From an uncultured Pseudomonadota bacterium (lineage in GTDB: Bacteria > Pseudomonadota > Alphaproteobacteria > RF32 > CAG-239): 32,294 nt of DNA. The DNA lies in NCBI GenBank assembly GCA_949295005.1, contig CASFJL010000016.1:1-32294 (forward strand). Direction: 5' to 3'. The notes under the pieces were generated by a model. That model was not told the DNA's origin and searched no databases. It saw only the letters and a list, made by a program, of their open reading frames with translations. A program made the position numbers and the translations under genes. How positions within the stretch are numbered: position 1 is the stretch's first letter; every line of letters starts with the position of its first letter. Shown here piece by piece: positions 20,792-29,843 of this stretch.

Positions 20792-22435
20792 TTTATTTTT
20801 TTTATTTGTTTTTGTAAATATCAAACTAAAGCAACTTCCTTGGTTTAATTGGCTGGTTACTTTTATCTTTCCTTTGAACTTTTCAACCAGAGATTTAACT
20901 ATCGAAAGCCCTAGTCCTGTTCCTTTGCTCTTTTGGTCTTTTCCGTCAGAATAAAATGGTTCAAATATGTGTGGAAGTTTATCTGCGGCTATACCACAAC
21001 CTTGATCAATTATATTAATGATATTGTTCTGTTTGTCTTCTGTTATCTCTATAACGATTTCTTGGTTTGCTTGACTTGCTTTAATGGCATTTAATATCAA
21101 ATTTATCATAATCATTTTGAAATCTGTTTCATTGCCTAGCAGTTCAAAAGTGTTGTTGATGATAATTTTTATGTTTATTCCTTGTCTTTTGGCTTCATAA
21201 TCCATTAAATTGGTAACATCTTTTATATTGTCTTCACAGTTAAATATTTCTTTTTCCGTATCTGATGTTTTGGTTAATTTAAGTAGTCTTTCCGGAACTT
21301 TGATACACTCTAGTATTTGGTTGAATATAAGTGTCATTAATTTTTTTTGTTCATTTTCTTCTTTTTGCTGGCTTATGATTTTTTCAAGTATGATTTTGAT
21401 TGCTCCTAAGTGATTTTTCATTTCATGAGCCACAGAGGTTGCTAAAAATCCCAATGATGACATTTTTTGTTGATGTGAAAATCTTATATCATCACTTAAA
21501 TCTCTAATAACTTCGATAATGTATTTTTTTTGCCCAATTTTTAATTCTGCTGCATTTATGTATACATGTTTTTTGTTTAAGTTGCTAAATTCTTGAATAA
21601 TGTGTATTTTTTTCTCTTTTTTATCACATATCTCTTGGATTGGGCACTGTATGTTTTGTTGATGGCAGGGAAAATTTAAATGGTGAGAGGCTTCATAGCA
21701 TTTATGCTCTTCATTAAATTTTCCAACCATTTTATAATATTCTTTGTTGGCTATGATAACATTATATTCTTTGTCAATTACTCTTAATCCATCCGGAATA
21801 CCATCTATGATTTTTTGTAAAAATTTTTCTGTCTCTTGCGTTTCTTTTAAGCTTTCTTCCAAATTATCAAGCATTTTATTAAATGTTTTGGTTAAAAAAT
21901 CAATTTCATCTTGAAAAATATGAATTTTTTCTTGCTTAACGCGTTTTGAATAATTTCCTTGCGCAATTTCATTGCTGACGCCTGTTAGGTTATTTAATGG
22001 AATTAAAATCCAACGTTGAATCAATATCCAAATTAAAATTAAGGCAAGCCCTATTAAAATTGCTCCATAGCCAATAATTTTTAACCCTTGGTAAATTGAG
22101 GCGTATTTTTCATTATAGGTTGTTTGCAATCTTTCAATTTCTTTTTTTTCTCTTGAAAGCTCATTTTCTATATTCTTTTCTATAATATTTTTTAAAAGCC
22201 CTTCTGAATATTGTAATTTAGGTTCTTTTTTTTGCCAGTTGATTAATTCTTTTTTCAGATGGCTGTTTTCATATATTAAGTTTATATATTGCTGATTTCT
22301 GTATATATTGGTTTTTAATTCTTCTTGAATTTTGGTGTCATATATTTCATAAAAAGTATATAAGAAGATTATTGCCGTTGTAATGAAAAATAGTACAATT
22401 GCATAAATTAACTTTTTATTTAAACTGACAAACAT
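20780..22435 (-). CDS. Orphan membrane sensor histidine kinase (HAMP-PAS-HisKA-HATPase)
   Basis: A 551-residue two-component sensor. Membrane helices are at about 9-29 and 117-140, flanking a coiled periplasmic segment, with HAMP at 140-192 and a PAS domain at 203-312. The PAS domain carries four cysteines, C246, C257, C264 and C270 (patterns KCYEASHHLNFPC and QCPIQEIC), recalling the CYE..H...PC..CP subclass of PAS domains; it may bind a metal or cofactor or sense redox. HisKA has phospho-acceptor H337 in VAHEMKNHLG. HATPase motifs are the N box with N449, the G1 box DQGCGI (477-482) and the G2 box GTGLGL. AAGGAAAA precedes the ATG. No response regulator is adjacent, so the partner and signal are unknown. 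Confidence 0.93.
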   Translation of the reverse strand: MFVSLNKKLIYAIVLFFITTAIIFLYTFYEIYDTKIQEELKTNIYRNQQYINLIYENSHLKKELINWQKKEPKLQYSEGLLKNIIEKNIENELSREKKEIERLQTTYNEKYASIYQGLKIIGYGAILIGLALILIWILIQRWILIPLNNLTGVSNEIAQGNYSKRVKQEKIHIFQDEIDFLTKTFNKMLDNLEESLKETQETEKFLQKIIDGIPDGLRVIDKEYNVIIANKEYYKMVGKFNEEHKCYEASHHLNFPCHQQNIQCPIQEICDKKEKKIHIIQEFSNLNKKHVYINAAELKIGQKKYIIEVIRDLSDDIRFSHQQKMSSLGFLATSVAHEMKNHLGAIKIILEKIISQQKEENEQKKLMTLIFNQILECIKVPERLLKLTKTSDTEKEIFNCEDNIKDVTNLMDYEAKRQGINIKIIINNTFELLGNETDFKMIMINLILNAIKASQANQEIVIEITEDKQNNIINIIDQGCGIAADKLPHIFEPFYSDGKDQKSKGTGLGLSIVKSLVEKFKGKIKVTSQLNQGSCFSLIFTKTNKKNKLQK

Positions 22436-22457
22436 TGATTTTTCCTTTTTTGATTAT

Positions 22458-22476
22458 ATACTTTTTTTTAAAGTAT
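22458..22476. other. Inverted repeat in the kinase/DUF1150 divergent region
   Basis: ATACTTT (22458-22464) and AAAGTAT (22470-22476) around five T. It overlaps a TATAAT-like -10 for the kinase (minus strand), so it could be an operator, but an AT-rich chance palindrome is possible. Confidence 0.3.
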
Positions 22477-22524
22477 TTTGGTTAATATTTGTTAAAAAGA
22501 AAATTGTCAGAATATGAGGTAATG

Positions 22525-22743
22525 ATGAAGAAGAATATAATACAATCAACAGATGCTCATTCAGATATTATAAATTTTGGCAGTGAGGAAAAAATTGCTT
22601 TTATTAAACCTGATATGTTGGATGGGCAAAGAATTTGGTCTATATATTCTGCAGACGGCCAGAAAATTGCAGCAACAGACAACAGAGAGTTTGCTTTTAT
22701 TGTGGCAAGAGAAAATGATTGGAAACCGCAATCTGTTCATTAA
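22525..22743 (+). CDS. DUF1150 family protein
   Basis: A 72-residue protein. The pattern EKIAFIKPDMLDGQRIWSIY, then ADGQKIAATDNREFAFIVAR and END..PQSVH at the end matches DUF1150, a small family known from alphaproteobacteria and often found near small heat-shock genes. Function is unknown. The frame is open from a TTG at 22489, but GAGG (22516-22519) fits the second of two adjacent ATGs (22525) best, and the family profile begins after it; the ATG at 22522 is the alternative. No hsp20 gene is nearby. It stands alone between the divergent kinase gene and convergent ptsN, followed by a strong hairpin. Confidence 0.85.
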   Translation: MKKNIIQSTDAHSDIINFGSEEKIAFIKPDMLDGQRIWSIYSADGQKIAATDNREFAFIVARENDWKPQSVH

Positions 22744-22778
22744 AAAAAATGCTCTTAAATTTTTAAGAGCATTTTTTT
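22743..22778. terminator. Bidirectional terminator between DUF1150 and ptsN
   Basis: ATGCTCTTAAA (22749-22759) pairs perfectly with TTTAAGAGCAT (22762-22772), with A runs before and T runs after. It serves both the DUF1150 gene and the minus-strand lpt-rpoN-hpf-ptsN unit. Confidence 0.92.
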
Positions 22779-22791
22779 GTTGTTTTTTTTA

Positions 22792-23238
22792 TTAGAAGTT
22801 ATCTAATAATGCAAAAATTTCTTGAGCCGAATTCATTTGTCTTAACTTGCTTCTTGTTATTTCATCTTTTAAAATCCTTGAAGCAGATGCTAAAGCCGTT
22901 AAATGATCAGCCCCATTTCCTTCCGGTGATAAAAGCATAAATATTAGGTCTACCGGTTTGCCGTCTATAGCTTCATAATCAATGGGAGAATTTAATTTGG
23001 CAATAAATCCATATACTTTATCCAGATTATCAAAGCGACCATGCGGCAATGCCGTTCCGTCTCCAAAACCGGTTGAGCCTAAATTTTCACGCTCTAAAAT
23101 TGTATCAAAGATCGTTCGTTCATCAATGCCTGAAATTTCAGACGCTCTGTTTGCCATATCTTGCAACAGTTGTCTTTTGCTATTGGACTTTAAGCCCAAA
23201 AATACACTTTTTTCAGACATTATTTCTGAAAGTTTCAT
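22792..23238 (-). CDS. ptsN: Nitrogen PTS enzyme IIA
   Basis: PtsN (EIIA-Ntr) is the terminal phospho-acceptor of the regulatory PTS-Ntr chain, which adjusts nitrogen, potassium and carbon responses rather than transporting sugar. The protein has 148 residues; the phosphorylated histidine is H66 in GTALPHGR, and the helical ERENLGSTGFGDG segment precedes it. It lies 24 nt downstream of hpf and is the last gene of the minus-strand block before a strong terminator, the standard proteobacterial rpoN-hpf-ptsN order. ptsP and npr are not in the window. Confidence 0.96.
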   Translation of the reverse strand: MKLSEIMSEKSVFLGLKSNSKRQLLQDMANRASEISGIDERTIFDTILERENLGSTGFGDGTALPHGRFDNLDKVYGFIAKLNSPIDYEAIDGKPVDLIFMLLSPEGNGADHLTALASASRILKDEITRSKLRQMNSAQEIFALLDNF

Positions 23239-23262
23239 CTTTTATGCCTTTACTTTTGAAAT

Positions 23263-23832
23263 TTATGCTTTGGGTTCTACCCAGCCGATATTACCATCTT
23301 TGCGGCGATATACCATGCTGATATGGTTATTTGCACTGTTTTTGAACATTAATGCATTTTCATCAGCCAAATCCATACGCATTACAGCTTCACTTACTGT
23401 GCAGACCGGAATGTTAGCTTCTGTTTCCGCAATTGTTAAAGGTGCATCTTCATTGATGTCTAATTCTTCATCTTTTTCAATTAAAGGGAAAATAGCTTGG
23501 TTGGCAATTTCTGCCTCATCTAATCCGGCTTTTCCTTTGTGGTCATTGAGTTTGTTTTTATGACGGCGTAAACGTGTTGCAATGTGTTGGTTGGCAGAAT
23601 CAAATGCTGAATATGGGTCTGCGCAACCTTCGCTTGTGCCTTTTAATACAATGTTTTTTGCAGGATGAACTGTAATTTCAGCTTTGAATTCTTCTCCTTC
23701 TTTTGAGAAGGCAACAGTTGCACTAATTGGTGCGTTAAAATATTTATTTACGGCGTTCATCACTCCTTCTTCAACGTGAGAACGTAATCTATCACCAATA
23801 TCTACTTGTTTTCCTGTTAATGAAATTTTCAT
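23263..23832 (-). CDS. hpf: Ribosome hibernation promoting factor, long form
   Basis: Long HPF inactivates and dimerises ribosomes in stationary phase. The 189-residue protein has an N-terminal RaiA-like domain (1-100, with VDIGDRLRSHVEEGVMNAV and YSAFDSANQHIATRLRRHKN) and a C-terminal dimerisation domain (about 132-189, with SEAVMRMDLADENALMFKNS and ending in RRKDGNIGWVEPK). The long form is usual in alphaproteobacteria, unlike the short E. coli protein. AAGGAA precedes the ATG. A 129-nt gap separates it from rpoN and could hold its own promoter, but I see no convincing one. Confidence 0.96.
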   Translation of the reverse strand: MKISLTGKQVDIGDRLRSHVEEGVMNAVNKYFNAPISATVAFSKEGEEFKAEITVHPAKNIVLKGTSEGCADPYSAFDSANQHIATRLRRHKNKLNDHKGKAGLDEAEIANQAIFPLIEKDEELDINEDAPLTIAETEANIPVCTVSEAVMRMDLADENALMFKNSANNHISMVYRRKDGNIGWVEPKA

Positions 23833-23961
23833 AATGCGTTCCTTACAAAATATATTAATTTAAAATCCTTATCTAGGATATATGATATTTTTGCAAATAT
23901 CAAATGTAGATTTTTATTAACCCCAATATTTAAAAAAGTCAATAAAAACTTCTTATTCCTT

Positions 23962-25413
23962 TTATGTTAAAGAGTTTCTTTTCTCCCTTTTTCTTTGTGA
24001 TGATGAGGGAATTTTTAAGGCTTCTCTATATTTGGTAATTGTCCTTCTGGCAATTTGAATCCCTCGTTTGGCCATTTCTTCCACAAGCTTATCATCTGAT
24101 AAAATTTCTTTGGGAGATTCTTCATCAATCAGTTTTTTTAACAAATGTTTTATACTGGTGGTTGATGTTTGTGTTTCTCCGTCAAAAGTGGTTCCGGCTT
24201 GGCTGAAAAAATATTTTAATTCAAATATTCCAATGGGTGTGTGCATATATTTGTTGGTGGTCACACGGCTGATTGTGCTTTCATGCATTTCCGTGCGCTC
24301 CGCAATATCTTTTAATGACAAGGGTTTTAGATAGTTTATACCTTTTTCAAAAAATTCATATTGTGCTTTTACAATTTCACTGCTGACAACCAATATACTT
24401 GCTGCTCTTTGATGCAAAGATTTTGTTAAAAATTGTGCTGATTTTATTTTTTCTTTTATAAAACTTTTAACTTGTTTTTCTTTGCTTTTGTTTTGAATAT
24501 TTTGCGCATATTCCATATTGATGATTAAGCGTGGTAGTGATGAATTGTTCATCTCGACATAATATTGACCATATTTGTCTTGTTTTACAAAAACATCAGG
24601 TATGATGTATTGCGGAGATGCGATATTATAATCAGCTGTCGGTTTAGGGTTTAGTTCTTTTATGTTTTTGATTAAATTGATGATTTCTGTTTCTGAGCAT
24701 TGGCATAATTTGGCTAATGTTTTATATTTTTTTTCTGCAAGGATATCTAGATTTTGTAATAAAACGGCATATTTTTTATTAAATATTTTTTTTTCTTGTA
24801 ATTGAAGTTGCAAACATTCACTTAAATTTTGAGCAAAAATCCCCGTAGGTTCAAATTCTTTGGTTTGTTTTAATATCTTTTCAATATAGTGTTTTGATGT
24901 TTTTAGTTGCTCTGATATTTGTTGCAAATCTCCTCTGAAATATCCGGCACCATCTAAAAACTGGCTCAAATATGAGGCTACAAAACAATCTTGCTTTTTT
25001 TTGAATTTTATTCTGATTTGTTGCTCTATTTTCTCTTGAAGAGTTTCTTTGCTTGATATTCTTTCTTCTATAAAATCATAGTCTTCTTCATTTCTTTTGG
25101 ACTTAGATAAATTATATGCTTCCCAGCTGTTTGCATCTATTTGACCATATTCTGTTTGGTCATAACCGGAATCGTCAAATTGTTCATCTATGTTAAAATC
25201 TGCTTGAAAGTCTTCTTCTGAAGTGTCTGGATTGTCTATAATATTTGTTTCAAGCTCTTCTTTTTCCAATAATGGGTTGTTTTCAAGCTCTTGGTCAATT
25301 AAATCATTGAGTTCTAAATTGGATAATTGTAATAAATTTATGGCTTGTCGGAGCTGCGGGGTCATTAATAGTGACTGCGATTGCCTTATTTCTAGTTTAG
25401 GAATAATCGCCAT
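23962..25413 (-). CDS. rpoN: RNA polymerase sigma-54 factor
   Basis: Sigma-54 directs RNA polymerase to -24/-12 promoters that need AAA+ activators. The 483-residue protein has the glutamine/leucine-rich region I (LEIRQSQSLLMTPQLRQAIN, then LLQLSNLEL) that contacts activators, an acidic region II around 55-120, the core-binding region, a helix-turn-helix (SLKDIAERTEMHESTISRVT) and the RpoN box ARRTITKYRE at 455-464 that reads the -24 element. It lies 18 nt after lptB. The window contains flagellin, a gene often sigma-54-dependent, but no enhancer-binding protein. Confidence 0.97.
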   Translation of the reverse strand: MAIIPKLEIRQSQSLLMTPQLRQAINLLQLSNLELNDLIDQELENNPLLEKEELETNIIDNPDTSEEDFQADFNIDEQFDDSGYDQTEYGQIDANSWEAYNLSKSKRNEEDYDFIEERISSKETLQEKIEQQIRIKFKKKQDCFVASYLSQFLDGAGYFRGDLQQISEQLKTSKHYIEKILKQTKEFEPTGIFAQNLSECLQLQLQEKKIFNKKYAVLLQNLDILAEKKYKTLAKLCQCSETEIINLIKNIKELNPKPTADYNIASPQYIIPDVFVKQDKYGQYYVEMNNSSLPRLIINMEYAQNIQNKSKEKQVKSFIKEKIKSAQFLTKSLHQRAASILVVSSEIVKAQYEFFEKGINYLKPLSLKDIAERTEMHESTISRVTTNKYMHTPIGIFELKYFFSQAGTTFDGETQTSTTSIKHLLKKLIDEESPKEILSDDKLVEEMAKRGIQIARRTITKYREALKIPSSSQRKREKRNSLT

Positions 25414-25431
25414 AACTTCCTCGCTTGATTT

Positions 25432-26178
25432 TTACATGGAAAAATTGTCACCGAGGTAAACTTTTCTCACGTCGGCATTGTTGACAATTTCTTCCGGTGT
25501 CCCTTCCATCAAGACTGTACCGCCGTGTAATATGTATGCTCTATCTGTTATATCCAAAGTTTCTCGAACATTGTGATCTGTTATTAAAACACCTAAGCCG
25601 CGGTGCTTTAGTTGTGAAACCAAATTTCTGATTTCTCCCACGGCAATCGGGTCAATACCTGCCAAAGGTTCATCAAGCAAAATAAAATGCGGTTGGCTGG
25701 CTAAAGCGCGGGCGATTTCCAAACGTCTTCTTTCACCGCCGGATAAAGCAATTGCCGGAGATTTTCTTAAATGTGCAATTGAAAATTCGGATAACAATTC
25801 TTCTAACATATTTTCTCTTTGGCTTTCATCATCAATGACAATTTCCAAAATAGATTTAATGTTATCTTCAACGCTTAAGGCTCTGAATATGGACGCTTCT
25901 TGCGGCAGATAGCCAATTCCCATTCTTGCACGGCGATACATCGGCAAATTGGTAATATCTTGACCGTCAATATGAACATCTCCATAGTCTGGAGTAATCA
26001 AGCCTGTGACACAATAAAAACAGGTGGTTTTACCGGCTCCGTTAGGGCCAAGCAAGCCAACAGCTTCACCGCGCTTGATGTTTAAAGAAACATTACGCAA
26101 AACAGGGCGGTTTTTATATTTTTTGCCGATGTTAAATACTTCTAATTTTGAAACCGGTACTGATGATGTTATGCTCAT
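25432..26178 (-). CDS. lptB: LPS export ABC transporter ATP-binding protein
   Basis: LptB powers extraction of lipopolysaccharide from the inner membrane by LptFG. The 248-residue ABC ATPase shows Walker A GPNGAGKT (44-51), Q-loop near YLPQEASIF, signature LSGGE (145-149), Walker B ILLDE (166-170) and the H-loop histidine H202 in ITDHN. The tail GTVLMEGTPEEIVNNADVRKVYLGDNF is typical of LptB and sets it apart from amino-acid importer ATPases. It follows lptA by 12 nt with AAGGAAA before its ATG. lptF and lptG are elsewhere. Confidence 0.97.
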   Translation of the reverse strand: MSITSSVPVSKLEVFNIGKKYKNRPVLRNVSLNIKRGEAVGLLGPNGAGKTTCFYCVTGLITPDYGDVHIDGQDITNLPMYRRARMGIGYLPQEASIFRALSVEDNIKSILEIVIDDESQRENMLEELLSEFSIAHLRKSPAIALSGGERRRLEIARALASQPHFILLDEPLAGIDPIAVGEIRNLVSQLKHRGLGVLITDHNVRETLDITDRAYILHGGTVLMEGTPEEIVNNADVRKVYLGDNFSM

Positions 26179-26190
26179 TATTTTTTTCCT

Positions 26191-26961
26191 TTATTTATCT
26201 TTTTTCTTCTCTTTGAATATTCCGGAGACTCTTCCTTTAGAAGTTTTTCCTGCAATAATACGGCTTTTTCCTGTGTTTAGATTTGTTTCTGCAAAGTCAC
26301 CTTTTAGTTTATTGCCCTGTTGGTCAATTAATACATTGTCAAACAATTTAATGACCCCAATTTTAGGCAAATACAAGCCTTTGTCTGCCCAAACCGTTGC
26401 ATCTTTGGTGATGATTTTGACTTTATTGTATATTTCAACTTTGTCCATCACCATTTTATTTTGGTTATCTTTTATAAAAAAAGCAATCATTTTTTGAGAA
26501 TAAATTTGGTTGTTTTCTTTATCTACGGCATGTACATTTCCTAAGGCAACGGCTTTTTGTGCCTGCGGGTAATAGGTAATGCTTTCTTCTGCCGTAATTT
26601 CTTCTTTTGGAGTTTTTAGTTTTGCCGGTGTGCCTTTTAAAATTGCGGCATCGGTTGATATGTCATAGTCTAAAGTATTGCCATAAGCATTAGCATCTTC
26701 AGATGTTAAAATAACATTTCCTTTGGCATGGACTTCTGTGATTGTGCTTTTTTTGGTTGTATCATTCTTTGCATAATAAGCTTCCATTTGATCTGCTTTG
26801 ATGCTCATGTTTTCTTTGGTGGCAATGGCATTACCCGTTGCGGTCATTTTTTGTGCGTTTGAATCCCAGGTTACTTCTTTTTCCGCATCTAAGGTAATAT
26901 ATTGAGCATAGCTTACGCTTGCTTGGATTAATGCTAAAATAAATAATATATATTTAGTCAT
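26191..26961 (-). CDS. lptA: LPS transport periplasmic protein (OstA-like)
   Basis: LptA forms the periplasmic beta-jellyroll bridge that carries LPS from LptC to LptD. There is a clear signal peptide (MTKYILFILALIQASVSYAQ, cleavage near residue 19). OstA-type repeats follow: KMTATGNAIATKENMSIKAD, VHAKGNVILTSEDANAYGN and NVLIDQQGNKLKGDFAETNL. At 256 residues it is longer than the E. coli protein (185), with extra jellyroll turns and a lysine-rich tail. The start overlaps the end of lptC by 8 nt, so the two are translationally coupled. Confidence 0.93.
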   Translation of the reverse strand: MTKYILFILALIQASVSYAQYITLDAEKEVTWDSNAQKMTATGNAIATKENMSIKADQMEAYYAKNDTTKKSTITEVHAKGNVILTSEDANAYGNTLDYDISTDAAILKGTPAKLKTPKEEITAEESITYYPQAQKAVALGNVHAVDKENNQIYSQKMIAFFIKDNQNKMVMDKVEIYNKVKIITKDATVWADKGLYLPKIGVIKLFDNVLIDQQGNKLKGDFAETNLNTGKSRIIAGKTSKGRVSGIFKEKKKDK

Positions 26962-27631
26962 TTTTTGGTTTTCCTTTTAAAAATTTTTCATCTAATTTTA
27001 TAAAAGTTTTTCCCTTAAAGGTTATAATCCCTGTATTGTTGTCAAAAGAAAAACCTTCAGAGGTTAATTCTCCCATTTCTCCTTGTCCAAAAACAGGCGT
27101 GTTGCTTTGAGCAATATTTGTCTGAAAATTATAATCTATCTTTTGGGTTTCCATATTTATTCCCATTGAATGGTATATTTGGACATTTTCTACTAATTCT
27201 ATGATATTATCTTTTTGATTATAGTATCCAACCGGAGATTTGATGTTTATCCAATCTGTTTCTGAAATGGGCATAATACCGTCTGGATTAATTAGTTTTA
27301 TTAATTTTGAACCAGGAGAGGTTTCATCAATGTTTTTGGCGGTAAAATTGTGGACACGGTTGTTCTTATCTGTGATATTGAGTTCTGTATCTTCAATATG
27401 CAGTTTTTCCAATTCTCCTTTTTTAGGAAGAGTTACATCAAGTAAGAATGTTTTTCCATCATCTTGTATTTTGGGAAAAATTAAAATTAAACCAATAAAT
27501 ATTGCAGCAAAACTCGGTAAAATTAATTTTGCTTTTTTTACAAGAAGAGAATGCTTGTTTATTTTTTGTTTTTCTTGTTTTTTATAAGCCTCTTCATTGA
27601 AAAGAGAATCTATTTCTTTTATATCTACCAA
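26954..27631 (-). CDS. lptC: LPS export protein LptC
   Basis: LptC is a bitopic inner-membrane protein that receives LPS from LptB2FG and passes it to LptA. The 225-residue protein has a basic N-terminal cytoplasmic segment, one membrane helix at about 35-53 and a periplasmic beta-rich domain, with NVQIYHSMGINMETQKIDYN and GEMGELTSEGFSFDNNTGIITFKGK resembling the family's C-terminal half. Sequence identity in this family is low, and the call leans on topology and its place between kdsD and lptA. It starts 2 nt after the kdsD stop. Confidence 0.9.
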   Translation of the reverse strand: MVDIKEIDSLFNEEAYKKQEKQKINKHSLLVKKAKLILPSFAAIFIGLILIFPKIQDDGKTFLLDVTLPKKGELEKLHIEDTELNITDKNNRVHNFTAKNIDETSPGSKLIKLINPDGIMPISETDWINIKSPVGYYNQKDNIIELVENVQIYHSMGINMETQKIDYNFQTNIAQSNTPVFGQGEMGELTSEGFSFDNNTGIITFKGKTFIKLDEKFLKGKPKND

Positions 27632-27633
27632 AC

Positions 27634-28599
27634 TTACATAGCTCCGACTCTAAGGCAGTCATGCATATGAATTATGCCAATGGGTTTTCCATCTTGCAAG
27701 GCAAACAATTGGGTTATACCTTTTCCGGTGGTGTGCATTATTTTTAAGGCTTCAACAACTAAAATGTTTGGCGAAATGGTTCTTGGATTTTTGGTCATAA
27801 CTTCTTCTGCTCTTTTTTCTAAAATGTCAGCAGATAAATGGCGTCTTAAATCACCATCGGTGAACATACCGATTAGTTTTCCTTCTTTATCTATGATACC
27901 AACGCAGCCTAACATTTTTGAAGACATTACTTCCAGTGCATCGTACATCTTTGTATCTGCATAAACAATCGGAAGTTCATCTCCCGTATGCATAACATCA
28001 GAAACTTTTGTTAAAAATGCACCTAATTTACCTCCGGGGTGTCTTTGTTTGAAATCTGTTTTGGTAAAACCTTTTCTTTCTAAAAGTCTTATGGCTAAAA
28101 TATCTCCTAAAACCATAGTGGCGGTTGTGGATGAGGTGGGGGCTAAGCCCAATGGACAAGCTTCTCCATCATCTGGAAGCAATAAAAGAATATCTCCTGC
28201 TTTTCCCAAAGTGCTCATTGGATTTTTTGTAATGGCAATGAGTTTGATGCCATATCTTTTGCAATATAAAACAATATCTGATAATTCTTTTGTTTCACCG
28301 CTGTTTGATATTGCCATAACACAATCTTGTGTTGTGAGCATTCCCAAATCACCGTGGCTGGCTTCTGCCGGATGAACAAAGAATGAAGGTGTTCCGGTTG
28401 AGGCTAAGGTTGCGGCAATTTTAGAGCCAACATGACCAGATTTTCCCATGCCGGTTACAATAACTCTGCCTTTTATATTTTGCATTAAATCCAAGGCTTG
28501 AGTCAAATGATCATCAAAGCTGTTTTGCATTATACGCAAGGCTTCTATTTCTTTTTCAATTGTTCTTTGTGCTGAGATTATATCCAAATTTTCACTCAT
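27634..28599 (-). CDS. kdsD: D-arabinose-5-phosphate isomerase
   Basis: KdsD converts ribulose-5-phosphate to arabinose-5-phosphate, the first step in making the Kdo sugar of LPS. The 321-residue protein has an N-terminal SIS domain (about 40-185; TGMGKSGHVG at 49-58, HPAEASHGDLG at 76-86, SNSGETKEL at 99-107) and a C-terminal pair of CBS domains (about 205-321). KpsF and GutQ are close paralogues, but its place at the head of the lptCAB-rpoN-hpf-ptsN unit favours KdsD. It is the first gene of the unit, divergent from rpsL across a 362-nt regulatory gap. Confidence 0.95.
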   Translation of the reverse strand: MSENLDIISAQRTIEKEIEALRIMQNSFDDHLTQALDLMQNIKGRVIVTGMGKSGHVGSKIAATLASTGTPSFFVHPAEASHGDLGMLTTQDCVMAISNSGETKELSDIVLYCKRYGIKLIAITKNPMSTLGKAGDILLLLPDDGEACPLGLAPTSSTTATMVLGDILAIRLLERKGFTKTDFKQRHPGGKLGAFLTKVSDVMHTGDELPIVYADTKMYDALEVMSSKMLGCVGIIDKEGKLIGMFTDGDLRRHLSADILEKRAEEVMTKNPRTISPNILVVEALKIMHTTGKGITQLFALQDGKPIGIIHMHDCLRVGAM

Positions 28600-28961
28600 C
28601 TTAATAACCCATAGCTGTTTTAATCAAGCACAGAGACTATTCTTTAATTTTATGAAAAGCAAGTTTTTTTTTATTGTTTTATGCATCTTTTTAGACTCAA
28701 ATAGACTCAAAATGCAACGCTTGTTCGTTTTGGTAAGCCGTGCGAGGCGAGTCTTTTGTTCGTGTTTCGTTGAGGTTAAAGAAAGAGAATATAAAAAAAT
28801 AGACTCAAAATGATAAAAATTGCATTTTAGGGGTTGACTATTTTGTTATCTCAATCTACTATGCCGAGACTCAATTTAGAGGGAGGGCATAGGTGTGTCC
28901 TTTTTACTTGTTTGAAAATTGAGTATTTTGTTTAACATTTATAACACTTAAGGAAATTGTG
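28600..28961. promoter_or_regulatory. GANTC-rich divergent region between kdsD and the str operon
   Basis: A 362-base gap without a gene. Its rpsL-proximal half has five GANTC sites (first bases 28694, 28704, 28749, 28802, 28868), mostly within a repeated TAGACTCAAA motif: tandem copies at 28692-28711 and another at 28800-28809. A block at 28802-28830 (GACTC, TGATAAAAATT, TGCA, TTTTAG) matches the rpoB upstream region. The kdsD-proximal part is AT-rich and holds no motif I can name. The rpsL Shine-Dalgarno AAGGAA is at 28950-28955. Confidence 0.6.
28834..28862 (+). promoter_or_regulatory. str operon promoter
   Basis: TTGACT (28834-28839), an exact 17-nt spacer and TACTAT (28857-28862). Transcription would start near 28869, on top of the last GANTC site, leaving a leader of about 90 nt before rpsL. 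This is the best sigma-70 match in the window. Confidence 0.7.
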
Positions 28962-29333
28962 ATGCCTACAATTAATCAGTTAATTCGTAAATCACGAACA
29001 CCAAAAGTCAAGAGAAACAAAGTTCCGGCTTTGAAAGCTTGCCCACAAAAACGCGGTGTTTGTACAAGGGTTTACACGACTACCCCGAAAAAACCGAACT
29101 CCGCTTTACGTAAAGTGGCTCGCGTACGTTTAACAAACGGCTTTGAAGTAATCAGCTATATCCCTGGTGAAGGTCATAACTTGCAAGAACACTCAGTGGT
29201 GCTGATTAAAGGCGGACGCGTTAAAGACTTGCCTGGTGTTCGTTATCATATCATCCGCGGTACTTTGGATACTCAAGGTATTGCTAAACGTCGTCAACGT
29301 CGTTCTTTGTACGGCGCAAAGAGACCTAAATAG
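28962..29333 (+). CDS. rpsL: 30S ribosomal protein S12
   Basis: S12 sits at the decoding centre. It has 123 residues, the universal length, counted from the ATG at 28962; a GTG one codon earlier is in frame but the protein family begins MPTINQL, and AAGGAA is well spaced for the ATG. K43 (TTTPKKPNS) and K88 (GGRVKDLPG) are unchanged, the streptomycin-susceptible forms, and D89 is the residue methylthiolated by RimO in other bacteria. First gene of the rpsL-rpsG-fusA-tuf operon. Confidence 0.99.
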   Translation: MPTINQLIRKSRTPKVKRNKVPALKACPQKRGVCTRVYTTTPKKPNSALRKVARVRLTNGFEVISYIPGEGHNLQEHSVVLIKGGRVKDLPGVRYHIIRGTLDTQGIAKRRQRRSLYGAKRPK

Positions 29334-29342
29334 GAGAAATGA

Positions 29343-29816
<474 letters not shown>

Positions 29817-29843
29817 TTCTAACTTTAATATAGGGAAAAAAAC

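Noticed and set aside
22489..22524. Extended N-terminus of the DUF1150 protein from a TTG codon
   Set aside because: No ribosome binding site precedes the TTG, the extra residues fall outside the family pattern, and GAGG is placed for the ATG at 22525.
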